Below are positions 33,302-42,607 of a stretch of 64,000 nt of DNA, piece by piece. This DNA is from Streptomyces chryseus (GTDB lineage: Bacteria; Actinomycetota; Actinomycetes; Streptomycetales; Streptomycetaceae), in NCBI RefSeq assembly GCF_014650755.1, contig NZ_BMVO01000025.1, positions 1 through 64,000 of the forward strand, read 5' to 3'. Both the position numbers and the translations under genes were made by a program. The first letter of the stretch is position 1, and every line of letters starts with the position of its first letter. The notes beneath the pieces are model-generated. The model was given only the letters and a program-made list of their open reading frames with translations. It searched no databases and was not told the DNA's origin.

Positions 33302-33647
33302 GGGTGTTTCGGTACTCCTGAACGGATGCGGGAGGCGGAGACGAGGGGCCGGCGAGCGGCGGCGCGAGGCAGCCGGGAGCCGGGAGCCGGGAAGCCGATG
33401 GACCGGGCGGGGCCACTTTCCCCGCCCCGCCCCTTCCCGAACCGGGGCTCCGCCCCGGCCCCGGCTCTCGGACGCCGGACGGGGCGGACAACCGGAGGCC
33501 GCAGCCCCGGAAGCAGGGCACGGGACGCCGCCGGTGGGCCGAAGGGGGCGGATCGGAGAGCAGTGGGCTGTCCGGGGTGCCGTACGGCCCGTCCGGTGGT
33601 CCGGGGCGGGGCGGGCGGGCCGGGGACCGAGCCGGCCGCGGACCCGC
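33302..33647. other. Gene-free GC-rich stretch
   Basis: About 345 bp upstream of the dsbA-like gene. Contains short CCGGGAG repeats near 33370-33395 and otherwise featureless GC-rich sequence. Open frames here lack ribosome sites and family resemblance. Confidence 0.5.
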
Positions 33648-34169
33648 CTACACCCGCAGGATCGAGAGGTCTTCCGGGGTCGGTGGGTCCAACGGCGGCG
33701 GCAGGTGGCCGGGGGCGCGATGCGGGACCAGGTCCTCGGCTCCCCAGGAGCCTCCACCGGCCCTGGCCGCGCACAGGGTGGCCGGCAGTTCGTACGCCGC
33801 ACCGCCCCGCGGCGGCGCCACCGGCACGCTCGCCGGACCGGGGTGCCGCTGTCGGCACCCGGGCTCCGGGGCGTCGGAGGCGGCGGCGAAGCCGGCGGCG
33901 GACGCCGGGCCGGCGGTGGGGGCTGGAGCAGGGGCGTAAGCCGTCGCCGGGCTGGAGGAACGCGCGTAGGGCGTCTCCGCCGCCGGGCCGAAAGCCGGGG
34001 CCGAAGCCGGGGCGGTCACCGCACCCGAAGCCGGAACCGGGCCCCCGGCGCCGGGCACGCCCCCACCCCCCGTGTCCGTACCGAGCAGCAGCATGATCAC
34101 CACGAGCACCGTACCCACCAGGGCACTCACGGTCGCCGCGCTGCGGCGCCGGGGGCTGACCTGGGGCAT
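33648..34169 (-). CDS. Small single-pass membrane protein, unknown function
   Basis: A 173-residue hypothetical protein. An N-terminal basic stretch MPQVSPRRR is followed by one hydrophobic helix (ATVSALVGTVLVVIMLLLG, residues about 13-32). Then comes a Pro/Ala-rich region and a C-terminal part with GCRQRHPGP and YELPATLCAARAGGG. ATG 34169 has GGAG about 11 bp upstream. No domain recognised; lies divergent from hrpA. The family may be specific to streptomycetes. Confidence 0.6.
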   Translation of the reverse strand: MPQVSPRRRSAATVSALVGTVLVVIMLLLGTDTGGGGVPGAGGPVPASGAVTAPASAPAFGPAAETPYARSSSPATAYAPAPAPTAGPASAAGFAAASDAPEPGCRQRHPGPASVPVAPPRGGAAYELPATLCAARAGGGSWGAEDLVPHRAPGHLPPPLDPPTPEDLSILRV

Positions 34170-34283
34170 TGGCTCTGGATCTCCTGTCCGGGGACGTCCC
34201 GTCAAGCGTAAAGGCTCCCCCGACGCCGCCCCGCGGAAATCGGTTCGCCAGTCGCGACCGGCGGGTGAGATCCTGAATCAGGT

Positions 34284-37200
34284 ATGTCTACTTCCTTCGC
34301 CGACCTCCAGACCGTGCTCGGAGGGCTGCCGCTGCGCGACGCCCACCGGCTCGGCCGCCGTCTCGACGGCGCCCGCCGCATCCGCAAGCCCGAGGCCCGC
34401 CAGGCCGTCCTGGACGAAATCGCCGCCGAGGCCGAGAAGTCCGCCGCCCGCCTGGCGCAGCGTGCTGCCCGGATGCCCGAGATCACGTATCCGGAGTCGT
34501 TGCCGGTCAGCCAGCGCAAGGACGACATCGCCGAGGCGATACGCGACCACCAGGTCGTGATCGTCGCGGGTGAGACCGGCTCCGGCAAGACGACGCAGAT
34601 CCCCAAGATCTGCATGGAGCTCGGCCGTGGCGTGAAGGGCATGATCGGCCACACCCAGCCCCGCCGCCTCGCCGCCCGCACCGTCGCCGAACGCATCGCG
34701 GACGAGCTGAAGACCCCGCTCGGCGAGGCGGTCGGCTGGAAGGTCCGGTTCACCGACCAGGTCAATCCGGACGCGACCTTCGTCAAGCTCATGACGGACG
34801 GCATCCTGCTCGCCGAGATCCAGACGGACCGCGAGCTGCGCGCGTACGACACGATCATCATCGACGAGGCCCACGAGCGGTCGCTCAACATCGACTTCCT
34901 GCTGGGATATCTCGCCCAGCTGCTCCCCAAGCGCCCCGACCTCAAGGTGGTCATCACCTCCGCGACCATCGACCCCGAGCGCTTCTCCCGCCACTTCGGC
35001 GACGCGCCGATCGTCGAGGTCAGCGGCCGTACGTACCCCGTCGAGGTCCGCTACCGGCCCCTCCTCGAAGACGACAGCGACGACTCCGACCGCGACCAGA
35101 TCACCGCGATCGCCGACGCGGTGGACGAGCTCCAGGCCGAGGGCCCCGGCGACATCCTCGTCTTCCTCTCCGGCGAGCGGGAGATCCGCGACACCGCCGA
35201 CGCGCTCAACAAGAGGAACCTGCGCCACACCGAGGTCCTCCCCCTCTACGCCCGCCTCTCGCACGCCGAGCAGCACCGCGTCTTCCAGCGCCACACCGGC
35301 CGGCGCATCGTCCTCGCCACCAACGTCGCGGAGACCTCGCTCACCGTCCCGGGCATCAAGTACGTGATCGACCCGGGCACCGCCCGCATCTCGCGCTACA
35401 GCCACCGCACCAAGGTCCAGCGCCTGCCGATCGAGCGGATCAGCCAGGCCAGCGCCAACCAGCGCAAGGGCCGTTGCGGCCGTACGTCCGACGGCATCTG
35501 CATCCGGCTGTACGCCGAGGACGACTTCCTCACCCGGCCCGAGTTCACCGACGCCGAGATCCTGCGGACGAACCTGGCCTCCGTCATCCTCCAGATGACC
35601 GCCGCCGGCCTCGGCGACATCGAGAAGTTCCCCTTCATCGACCCGCCGGACCACCGCAACATCCGCGACGGCGTCCAGCTCCTCCAGGAGCTCGGCGCGC
35701 TCGATCCGGCCGAGAAGGATCCGAAGAAGCGGCTCACCGAGCAGGGCCGCAAGCTGGCCCAGCTCCCCGTCGACCCCCGCCTGGCCCGCATGGTGCTGGA
35801 GGCCGACAAGAACGGCTGCGTGCGCGAGGTCATGGTGATCGCCTCCGCGCTCTCCATCCAGGACCCGCGCGAGCGCCCCTCCGAGAAGCAGCAGCAGGCG
35901 GACCAGCAGCACGCCCGCTTCAAGGACGAGACGTCCGACTTCCTCGCCTATCTCAACCTCTGGCGGTACGTCCGGGAGCAGCAGAAGGAGCGCGGCTCCT
36001 CCAGCTTCCGCCGGATGTGCAAGTCGGAGTATCTGAACTTTCTGCGCATTCGCGAATGGCAGGACATCTACACCCAGCTGCGGTCGGTCGCGAAGCAGAT
36101 GGGCATACACGTCAACGAGGACGACGCGCCCGAGCTGTCCGTGCACCAGTCCCTGCTGGCCGGTCTGCTGTCCCACATCGGGCTCAAGGACACCGAGAAG
36201 AACGAGTACCTCGGGGCCCGCAGCGCCAAGTTCGCGATCTTCCCCGGCTCGGCGCTGTTCAAGAAGCAGCCCCGCTTCATCATGTCCGCCGAGCTGGTCG
36301 AAACGTCACGCCTGTGGGCGCGGGTCAACGCGAGGATCGAACCGGAGTGGATCGAGCCGCTCGCCCAGCACCTCATCAAGCGCACGTACAGCGAGCCGCA
36401 CTGGGAGAAGGACCAGGCGGCCGTCATGGCGTACGAGAGGGTCACGCTGTACGGCGTCCCGATCGTCGCCCAGCGCAAGGTCAACTACGGCCGGATCGAC
36501 CCGGAGACGAGCCGCGACCTTTTCATTCGCAACGCCCTGGTCGAGGGTGACTGGCGGACCCACCACAAGTTCTACGCGGACAACCGCAAGCTCCTCACCG
36601 AGGTCGAGGAGCTGGAGCACCGGGCGCGCCGCCGCGACATCCTGGTGGACGACGAGACGCTCTTCGACTTCTACGACAAGCGCATCCCCGAACACGTCGT
36701 CTCGGGCGCGCACTTCGACTCGTGGTGGAAGCACAAGAAGCGCGAGGAGCCCGAACTCCTCGACTTCGAGCGCGAGATGCTCATCAACGAGAAGGCCGGG
36801 GCGGTCACCAAGGACGACTACCCGGACTCCTGGCGGCAGGGCAAGCTCAAGTTCCGGGTGACGTACCAGTTCGAGCCGGGCGCGGACGCGGACGGCGTGA
36901 CCGTCCACATCCCCCTCCAGGTGCTCAACCAGGTCACGTCCGAGGGCTTCGACTGGCAGATCCCGGGCCTGCGCGCGGACGTGGTCACCGAGCTGATCCG
37001 CTCCCTCCCCAAGCCGATCCGCCGGCACTACGTCCCGGCCCCGGACTACGCGCGCAAGTTCCTGGACCGCGCCGTGCCGCTCCAGGAGCCGCTGCCGCTC
37101 ACGCTCGCCCGCGAGCTGAAGCGGATGGTCGGCGTCCCGGTCGAGGCGGACGACTTCGACCTCTCCCGCGTCCCGGACCACCTGAAGATCACCTTCCGGA

Positions 37201-38204
37201 TCATCGACGAGCGGCGCAGGAACCTCGCCGAGGACAAGGATCTGGAGGCGCTGCGGCTCACGCTGCGCCCCAAGGCCCGTCAGGCGCTCTCCAAGGCCGC
37301 CGCGGCGACCGCGGGCCCCACGGGCGAGTCCATCGAACGCAAGGGCCTCACGGGCTGGTCCATCGGCACGCTCAGCCGCGTCTTCGAGACGCGCAGGGCC
37401 GGGCAGCCGGTCCGGGCGTACCCGGCCCTCGTCGACGAGGGCGAGAGCGTCGCCGTACGGCTCTTCGACACCGAGGCCGAGCAGCGGCAGGCGATGTGGC
37501 GCGGCACGCGGCGGCTCATCATGCTGAACATCCCGGTCAACCCGGCGAAGTTCGCGTCGGACAAGCTCAGCAACCAGCAGAAGCTGGCGCTCTCGCGCAA
37601 TCCGCACGGTTCGATCCAGGCGCTCTTCGACGACTGCGCGACGGCCGCCGCCGACCAGTTGATCGCCGACCACGGCGGCCCGGCCTGGGACGAGGAGGCG
37701 TTCCGGAAGCTGTTCGACAAGGTCCGCGCCGACCTCGTGGACACGACCGTGCGCACGGTGAACCAGGTCCAGCAGATCCTGGCGGCCTGGCAGGCGTGCG
37801 AGCGCCGGCTGAAGGCCACGAGCAGCCTGGCCCTGATGAACAACCTCGCCGACGTACGCGACCAGCTGGCGTTCCTGGTGCCGCCCGGCTTCGTGACGAA
37901 GACGGGGCTGCGCCGGCTGCCCGATCTGATGCGCTATCTCGTCGCGGCCGACCGCAGGCTCCAGCAGATGCCCACGGCCGTCCAGCGCGACACCACGCGC
38001 ATGGAGAAGGTCCACGAGATGCAGGACGAGTACGCCTGGCTGCTGGAGCAGCTGCCTCAGGGCAGGCCCGTTCCGCAGGAGGTGCTGGACATCCGCTGGA
38101 TGATCGAGGAGCTGCGGGTGAGCTACTTCGCGCACGCCCTCGGGACGGCCCAACCGGTCTCGGACAAGCGGATCGTGAAGGCGATCGACGCGGCGGCCCC
38201 GTAA
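34284..38204 (+). CDS. hrpA: ATP-dependent RNA helicase HrpA (DEAH-box)
   Basis: A 1306-residue DEAH/RHA helicase, the full family length. Motifs: GETGSGKTTQIPK (I), HTQPRRLAA (Ia), IIIDEAHERSLNID (DEAH), VITSATID (III), ATNVAETSLTVPGI and QRKGRCGRTSDGI (VI). Helicase-associated and OB-type domains follow to about residue 720, and the remaining 580 residues form the HrpA-specific C-terminal domain (DUF3418). HrpA is thought to act on mRNA and stalled ribosomes. Start at ATG 34284 with only a weak ribosome site. Single-gene unit followed by tRNA-Asp. Confidence 0.96.
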   Translation: MSTSFADLQTVLGGLPLRDAHRLGRRLDGARRIRKPEARQAVLDEIAAEAEKSAARLAQRAARMPEITYPESLPVSQRKDDIAEAIRDHQVVIVAGETGSGKTTQIPKICMELGRGVKGMIGHTQPRRLAARTVAERIADELKTPLGEAVGWKVRFTDQVNPDATFVKLMTDGILLAEIQTDRELRAYDTIIIDEAHERSLNIDFLLGYLAQLLPKRPDLKVVITSATIDPERFSRHFGDAPIVEVSGRTYPVEVRYRPLLEDDSDDSDRDQITAIADAVDELQAEGPGDILVFLSGEREIRDTADALNKRNLRHTEVLPLYARLSHAEQHRVFQRHTGRRIVLATNVAETSLTVPGIKYVIDPGTARISRYSHRTKVQRLPIERISQASANQRKGRCGRTSDGICIRLYAEDDFLTRPEFTDAEILRTNLASVILQMTAAGLGDIEKFPFIDPPDHRNIRDGVQLLQELGALDPAEKDPKKRLTEQGRKLAQLPVDPRLARMVLEADKNGCVREVMVIASALSIQDPRERPSEKQQQADQQHARFKDETSDFLAYLNLWRYVREQQKERGSSSFRRMCKSEYLNFLRIREWQDIYTQLRSVAKQMGIHVNEDDAPELSVHQSLLAGLLSHIGLKDTEKNEYLGARSAKFAIFPGSALFKKQPRFIMSAELVETSRLWARVNARIEPEWIEPLAQHLIKRTYSEPHWEKDQAAVMAYERVTLYGVPIVAQRKVNYGRIDPETSRDLFIRNALVEGDWRTHHKFYADNRKLLTEVEELEHRARRRDILVDDETLFDFYDKRIPEHVVSGAHFDSWWKHKKREEPELLDFEREMLINEKAGAVTKDDYPDSWRQGKLKFRVTYQFEPGADADGVTVHIPLQVLNQVTSEGFDWQIPGLRADVVTELIRSLPKPIRRHYVPAPDYARKFLDRAVPLQEPLPLTLARELKRMVGVPVEADDFDLSRVPDHLKITFRIIDERRRNLAEDKDLEALRLTLRPKARQALSKAAAATAGPTGESIERKGLTGWSIGTLSRVFETRRAGQPVRAYPALVDEGESVAVRLFDTEAEQRQAMWRGTRRLIMLNIPVNPAKFASDKLSNQQKLALSRNPHGSIQALFDDCATAAADQLIADHGGPAWDEEAFRKLFDKVRADLVDTTVRTVNQVQQILAAWQACERRLKATSSLALMNNLADVRDQLAFLVPPGFVTKTGLRRLPDLMRYLVAADRRLQQMPTAVQRDTTRMEKVHEMQDEYAWLLEQLPQGRPVPQEVLDIRWMIEELRVSYFAHALGTAQPVSDKRIVKAIDAAAP

Positions 38205-38297
38205 CTCCGCCGTCGCCATGAGTGAGTTCGCCCGCACCCCCTGACCTGCTGTACAGTCTGTCTTCGCAGCGCAACGCAGTACGGCGCGGCGAATCAA

Positions 38298-38372
38298 GGT
38301 CCTGTGGAGCAGTTTGGAGTGCTCGCCACCCTGTCAAGGTGGAGGCCGCGGGTTCAAATCCCGTCAGGACCG
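38298..38372 (+). tRNA. tRNA-Asp (GUC), copy 2
   Basis: Same sequence as copy 1 at 31411-31485: acceptor GGTCCTG/CAGGACC, anticodon GTC. A TACAGT near 38252 could be its -10 element. Confidence 0.95.
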
Positions 38373-38388
38373 CACGACAAGAAGTACG

Positions 38389-38422
38389 AGAAGGCCCGGA
38401 TCCGCAAGGATCCGGGCCTTCT
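38389..38422 (+). terminator. Terminator after tRNA-Asp
   Basis: AGAAGGCCCGGATCC-GCAA-GGATCCGGGCCTTCT, a perfect 15-bp stem with a GCAA tetraloop. Confidence 0.9.
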
Positions 38423-38498
38423 TGCGTCTTGACTGCGTCATCTGCCACCGGTACCCAGGCATCAGGGCATCGGGGGGCCCGCACCGGGGAGGTGGCGC

Positions 38499-38726
38499 AT
38501 GGCGGCATCAACGGCCAGGCACGAGACGCGCGCACTGCTGCGCGCCCATCTGGCGGCCTCGACGGGGTATCGGCATCTCACACGGCACTGTCCCATCTGC
38601 CACCGGCTCCTGCGGCTCGCCATGGAGCCGGAACCGGCGAAGCCGGCCAGGCCGGTGAGCGCGGAGGGCGGCGGGGCCGGGGAGCCGGCGGCGGACGCCG
38701 AGGAGAGCGGCCCGCCGGACCGCTGA
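38499..38726 (+). CDS. Small conserved protein, DUF6274-like
   Basis: A 75-residue protein. The conserved half is RHETRALLRAHLAAST and YRHLTRHCPICHRLLRLAM, where His-Cys-x-x-Cys-His residues could bind zinc; the C-terminal half is disordered. ATG 38499 has GGGGAGGTGG upstream at good distance. It resembles a family annotated DUF6274 in streptomycetes; function unknown. Confidence 0.75.
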   Translation: MAASTARHETRALLRAHLAASTGYRHLTRHCPICHRLLRLAMEPEPAKPARPVSAEGGGAGEPAADAEESGPPDR

Positions 38727-39114
38727 ACCCCTATCGCCGGTCGGCCGGCGATGCACAAGGGCCAGGCGCTGTGACGGGTGTCACGCCACGAGTTTCGGGA
38801 ACCGGTGGACTTACACCCTTCCTACAACGGGCCAATTTAATATGTGCAATTGCACCTCTCCCCAAGGGTCGCCCCGAGGCTTCCGCACCCGTCCCCGGGA
38901 GTCGGCGGACCGCAGGTCAGAGCGGTCGCCACCGCCTCGGTGCGGGCACAAAAAGATCGCGCTGGACCCGGCGGAGTCCAGCGCGATCGACGACGCACCC
39001 GTCATGCATGGATGTGGCGCCTGTTGGGGCAGACGCCTGTCGTGTGGTGCTCAGGTGGGCGTCCGGGTTGGGGGACCCGGAGGAATGCCCGGTAAAGCGG
39101 GGTTATGCGGTTGT
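38727..39114. other. Convergent gap between the DUF6274-like gene and bldC
   Basis: About 390 bp without a gene. It holds an AT-rich patch at 38826-38855 with the perfect 12-bp palindrome GTGCAATTGCAC (38844-38855), and the bldC terminator at 38951-38988. The bldC 3' untranslated region is thus about 125-160 nt. Confidence 0.6.
38951..38988 (-). terminator. bldC: Intrinsic terminator of bldC
   Basis: GATCGCGCTGGAC / GTCCAGCGCGATC, a perfect 13-bp stem with an 8-nt loop, followed on the minus strand by TTTTTG. Confidence 0.9.
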
Positions 39115-39321
39115 TCAGGCCTCGCTGCGCTGCTGCGGAATGCCCGCAAGCAGTGCGCGGACCTCAGCCTCGCGGTAACGCCGGTGTCCACCAAGCGTGC
39201 GGATGGACGTGAGCTTGCCTGCCTTGGCCCAGCGCGTAACCGTCTTCGGGTCCACGCGGAACATCGTGGCAACCTCAGCCGGGGTCAGCAGCGGCTCGGC
39301 GTCAGGGGTGCGAGCGGTCAT
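39115..39321 (-). CDS. bldC: Developmental regulator BldC (MerR-like helix-turn-helix)
   Basis: A 68-residue DNA-binding protein, essentially just a MerR-type winged helix-turn-helix: LLTPAEVATMFRVDPKTVTR, WAKAGKLTSIRTLGGHRRYR. It lacks the coiled-coil dimerisation helix of MerR proteins. BldC is known to bind head-to-tail on direct repeats and to delay entry into sporulation. ATG 39321 follows GAGGAGG. Upstream lies GAACC-GTGAT-GGTTC, an inverted repeat that may take part in control. Monocistronic with its own terminator. Confidence 0.97.
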   Translation of the reverse strand: MTARTPDAEPLLTPAEVATMFRVDPKTVTRWAKAGKLTSIRTLGGHRRYREAEVRALLAGIPQQRSEA

Positions 39322-39791
39322 GAGCGGCCTCCTCGGGAGAACCGAACCATCACGGTTCTTTCCTCTAAATTCTGCACCTTGACCCGCGTTGCCCGAAATG
39401 GCGGACGCGGGCCGAGTCGGTTATAGGACGAACGGCTTGTCCTCGGCACTACAACTACACCATCCGTCCAGCCACGTCGGCCAAACCGATGGAATTGCCC
39501 TCCCAGGTGTTCATCAGCGACGAAGCCGATGGACCATGCCATAGCGGACAGTCACGTCACAGTGACGATCAGTCGCAGAGCGATCAGGAGCCACCAGACC
39601 CCCCATAGCGCGCAATACCGAGCTAACCCGCCCTTAGTTGGACGGAAGGAGCCCTCGCCGGACTCCTTGTCCTATTTTGGCATGAGGATGGGTGATGGGC
39701 GCAAGAGCCCGCTTAGTGCTGTCCGTCACGCTTGAGGCAAAGGCCCGGATCGGGACCTACGTCCCGGCCGCCGGGAGCCGCCCGTACGCCC
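39322..39791 (-). other. Long upstream region of bldC
   Basis: About 470 bp without a supported gene. Features: inverted repeat GAACC/GGTTC at 39343-39357, an AT-richer patch at 39360-39375, and CGTCAC-A-GTGACG (39555-39567), a possible binding site. A long control region fits a developmental gene with several inputs. Confidence 0.5.
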
Positions 39792-40643
39792 TCAGTTCGC
39801 GAACTGGCGCTCGCGCACCACCCGCCACCGCTCGGTGAGCCGCCCGTACGCTTCACGGGCCCCCACGCCGTCCCCGGCCCGCAGCGCCGCGATGCCCTCG
39901 GCCACGTCCGCCGCCGAGTGGTCCTCGGACAGATGCTCCTGCGGAAGTACGTGAGCGAGGCCGCCGTAGTCCAGCTCGACCAGCGACCGGGGGTGGAACT
40001 CCTCCAGCCAGCGCCCCACATCTACCAGCCCCTCGACGAGCGGCCCCCCGGCCTCCGCGTCCAGATGCTCCCGCAGCGCCTTCAGGGCCCGCGCCACGCG
40101 CCGCCGCGCCTGCGCCATCGGCGTCCGGTAGCGCAGTACGGACGCCGCCTCGCCCTCGGCCTTCGCGTACTCCCGCTCCTCGCTCGCGAAGAGGGCGAAC
40201 CAGCGCACCGGCACGTGCCACGCCGACGTCCTGATCCACGGCCGCGCGTCCGGGTTGCGCTCCAGCCAGCGCTCGAAGTCCGCGGCCGCCTGCCGGCGCA
40301 CCAGCGGCGGCAGCGCCGCGTCCAGCAGCGGCTCGGGGAAGAGGTCGGGCAGCTCCTCCAGCGCCAGCCACCCGCGCAGCCGAGTCCGCCAGGGACAGAC
40401 GCACACCACCCCGTCCACTTCGGTCACGAACGCGTCGCCGCTCTCGTGCACCGGCACCGGGACCGGCGGGGTCGGCAGCAAGTCCGCCAGGGAGCGCCGC
40501 AGTTCGTCCTGCGCGGTGGGCAGCCGCTCGCGCTTCGCGTACCGCGTCCAATGACCGCGTTCGGGCTCGGGGAAGGCCGCCAGCGGTTCGTACACCCTCA
40601 GATAGGAGACGTACGGGACGATCACCGAGGACTCCTGGGCCAC
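39792..40643 (-). CDS. Conserved protein of unknown function
   Basis: A 283-residue soluble protein. It begins AQESSVIVPYVSYLRVYEPL and includes YAKRERLPTAQDELRRSLADLL, WHVPVRWFALFASEEREY, and a helical C-terminal half (ARRRVARALKALREHLDAEAG). The pattern is conserved in streptomycetes next to bldC and vdh, from memory. No catalytic motif seen. GTG 40643 is preceded by GAGGAGC. Divergent from vdh. Confidence 0.8.
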   Translation of the reverse strand: MAQESSVIVPYVSYLRVYEPLAAFPEPERGHWTRYAKRERLPTAQDELRRSLADLLPTPPVPVPVHESGDAFVTEVDGVVCVCPWRTRLRGWLALEELPDLFPEPLLDAALPPLVRRQAAADFERWLERNPDARPWIRTSAWHVPVRWFALFASEEREYAKAEGEAASVLRYRTPMAQARRRVARALKALREHLDAEAGGPLVEGLVDVGRWLEEFHPRSLVELDYGGLAHVLPQEHLSEDHSAADVAEGIAALRAGDGVGAREAYGRLTERWRVVRERQFAN

Positions 40644-40888
40644 GCCTGCTCCTCACTCGACCGGAACTCGGACCGGCACCCCGGACCGCGAGCCGGACCG
40701 CGAGCCGGACCGGAAAGAACCTCGACGAACCGGAAGGAAACCGGAAGGAAATCGTCCCACGCGTACTCCGCCAGGGGGTGATCCTCGGCACTGCCGTACG
40801 CCCCCGGGCCACCAGGTCTTACTCTCTTGCCCATCGGCCCTCCCCACCCGCAGGAGGGCGAAGCGCCTCGTACTTGGGAGTCACCACC

Positions 40889-41971
40889 GTGACCGACGCA
40901 ACCGACGGCGTCCTGCACACCCTGTTCCGATCGGAGCAGGGCGGCCACGAGCAAGTCGTGCTGTGCCAGGACCGTGCCAGCGGCCTCAAGGCCGTCATCG
41001 CCATCCACTCCACCGCTCTGGGCCCGGCCCTCGGCGGCACGCGCTTCTACCCGTACGCGAACGAGGAGGAGGCCGTCGCCGACGCGCTGAACCTCGCCCG
41101 CGGCATGTCGTACAAGAACGCCATGGCCGGACTCGACCACGGCGGCGGCAAGGCCGTGATCATCGGCGACCCCGAGACGCTCAAGAGCGAGGAACTGCTC
41201 CTCGCGTACGGCCGGTTCGTGAACTCCCTCGGCGGCCGTTACGTGACCGCCTGCGACGTCGGCACGTACGTCGTCGACATGGACGTCGTCGCCCGCGAGA
41301 CCCGCTGGGCCACCGGCCGCTCCCCCGAGAACGGCGGCGCCGGCGACTCGTCCGTACTCACCGCCTTCGGCGTCTTCCAGGGCATGCGGGCCTCGGCCCA
41401 GCACCTGTGGGGCGACCCGACCCTGCGCGACCGCAAGGTCGGCGTCGCGGGCGTCGGCAAGGTCGGCCACCACCTCGTCGAGCACCTCCTGGCGGACGGC
41501 GCCCAGGTCGTGATCACGGACGTGCGGGAGGAGTCGGTACGCCGCATCACCGACCGTCACCCGAACGTCACCGTCGTCGCGGACACCGAGGCGCTGATCC
41601 GCGTCGAGGGGCTCGACATCTACGCCCCGTGCGCGCTCGGCGGCGCGCTGAACGACGACAGCGTTCCGGTCCTCACGGCGAAGGTGGTGTGCGGCGCGGC
41701 CAACAACCAGCTCGCCCACCCGGGCGTCGAGAAGGACCTCGCGGACCGCGGGATCCTCTACGCCCCCGACTACGTGGTGAACGCCGGCGGCGTCATCCAG
41801 GTCGCCGACGAGCTGCGCGGCTTCGACTTCGACCGGTGCAAGGCGCAGGCCGCGAAGATCTTCGACACCACGCTGGCAATATTCGCACGTGCGAAGACGG
41901 ACGGGATTCCGCCGGCTGCGGCGGCCGACCGGATCGCCGAACAGAGGATGGCCGAGGCACGCCGGAGCTGA
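40889..41971 (+). CDS. vdh: Valine (branched-chain amino acid) dehydrogenase
   Basis: A 360-residue NAD-dependent enzyme of the Glu/Leu/Phe/Val dehydrogenase family. It deaminates valine, leucine and isoleucine to 2-oxo acids, which feed branched fatty acids and polyketide starters. N-terminal region: QVVLCQDRASGLKAVIAIHS; the catalytic lysine is in AGLDHGGGKAV; the NAD domain has GVAGVGKVGHHLVEHLL. It is close throughout to S. coelicolor Vdh as I recall it. GTG 40889 with GGGAG upstream matches the family N-terminus; an earlier frame start is unsupported. Ends with a strong terminator. Confidence 0.96.
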   Translation: MTDATDGVLHTLFRSEQGGHEQVVLCQDRASGLKAVIAIHSTALGPALGGTRFYPYANEEEAVADALNLARGMSYKNAMAGLDHGGGKAVIIGDPETLKSEELLLAYGRFVNSLGGRYVTACDVGTYVVDMDVVARETRWATGRSPENGGAGDSSVLTAFGVFQGMRASAQHLWGDPTLRDRKVGVAGVGKVGHHLVEHLLADGAQVVITDVREESVRRITDRHPNVTVVADTEALIRVEGLDIYAPCALGGALNDDSVPVLTAKVVCGAANNQLAHPGVEKDLADRGILYAPDYVVNAGGVIQVADELRGFDFDRCKAQAAKIFDTTLAIFARAKTDGIPPAAAADRIAEQRMAEARRS

Positions 41972-42070
41972 CCCGCGAGCGGGGCCGGCCCGCCGTCGGC
42001 GGGACATGACGAGACATGACTCACCCCCGTCGGCGGGTCGACCCTCAAGAAGAGGTTAAAATCGCAGTTG

Positions 42071-42098
42071 ACCAGCGAGGACGGGGCTCCTCGCTGGT
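42071..42098 (+). terminator. Terminator of vdh
   Basis: ACCAGCGAGGA-CGGGGC-TCCTCGCTGGT followed by TCTGT; an 11-bp stem about 100 bp after the vdh stop. Confidence 0.85.
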
Positions 42099-42260
42099 TC
42101 TGTGACGAGGCGTTGCATGCGGGCGGCGTACCGTATGGCCGCGGAAGCAGGTACCGTTGATGCCCTACGGACCGGTCTCTCCGAGGGGAGCCCGTTCCGA
42201 ACCATGAACGCGTGTCAAGACTCTGGGGCCGTCGAGCCCCGTCACCGAGGGGGTCGAGCC

Positions 42261-42521
42261 ATGGGGCGCGGCCGGGCAAAGGCCAAGCAGACTAAGGTCG
42301 CCCGCCAGCTGAAGTACAGCAGCGGCGGGACTGACCTGTCGCGTCTGGCCAACGAGCTGGGCGCTTCGACGACTTCGCAACAGCCGCCTAACGGCGAGCC
42401 GTTCGAGGACGACGACGAGGAAGACGACCCGTACGCACAGTACGCGGCTCAGTACAACGATGACGAGGACGAGGACTCGACCGAAGAGTCCGGTCCGTCG
42501 GCCCATCGTCGCGGCGCTTGA
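42261..42521 (+). CDS. DUF3073 family protein
   Basis: An 86-residue protein. The basic N-terminus MGRGRAKAKQTKVARQLKY contrasts with an acidic tail (EDDDEEDDPYAQYAAQYNDD). This split charge is typical of the actinobacterial DUF3073 family, which lies next to purM in many genomes. It may bind nucleic acid through the basic end; function unknown. ATG 42261 follows GAGGGGG. Converges with purM. Confidence 0.92.
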   Translation: MGRGRAKAKQTKVARQLKYSSGGTDLSRLANELGASTTSQQPPNGEPFEDDDEEDDPYAQYAAQYNDDEDEDSTEESGPSAHRRGA

Positions 42522-42554
42522 CGTCCGTACACCTCGAACAGGCATTACGCACGT

Positions 42555-42590
42555 GACCCGGTCCTGGGGCCTCGGCCCCGGACCGGGTTC
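42555..42590. terminator. Bidirectional terminator between DUF3073 and purM
   Basis: GACCCGGTCC…GGACCGGGTTC stem with an inner GGGGCC/GGCCCC stem, between the two convergent stops, ending TTCTGTG on the plus strand. Confidence 0.8.
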
Positions 42591-42607
42591 TGTGCTGCCA
42601 CCGGCGA

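Noticed and set aside
33302..33647. Open frames suggesting an extra gene upstream of the dsbA-like gene
   Set aside because: They have no ribosome site, no recognisable domain and the composition of non-coding GC-rich DNA.
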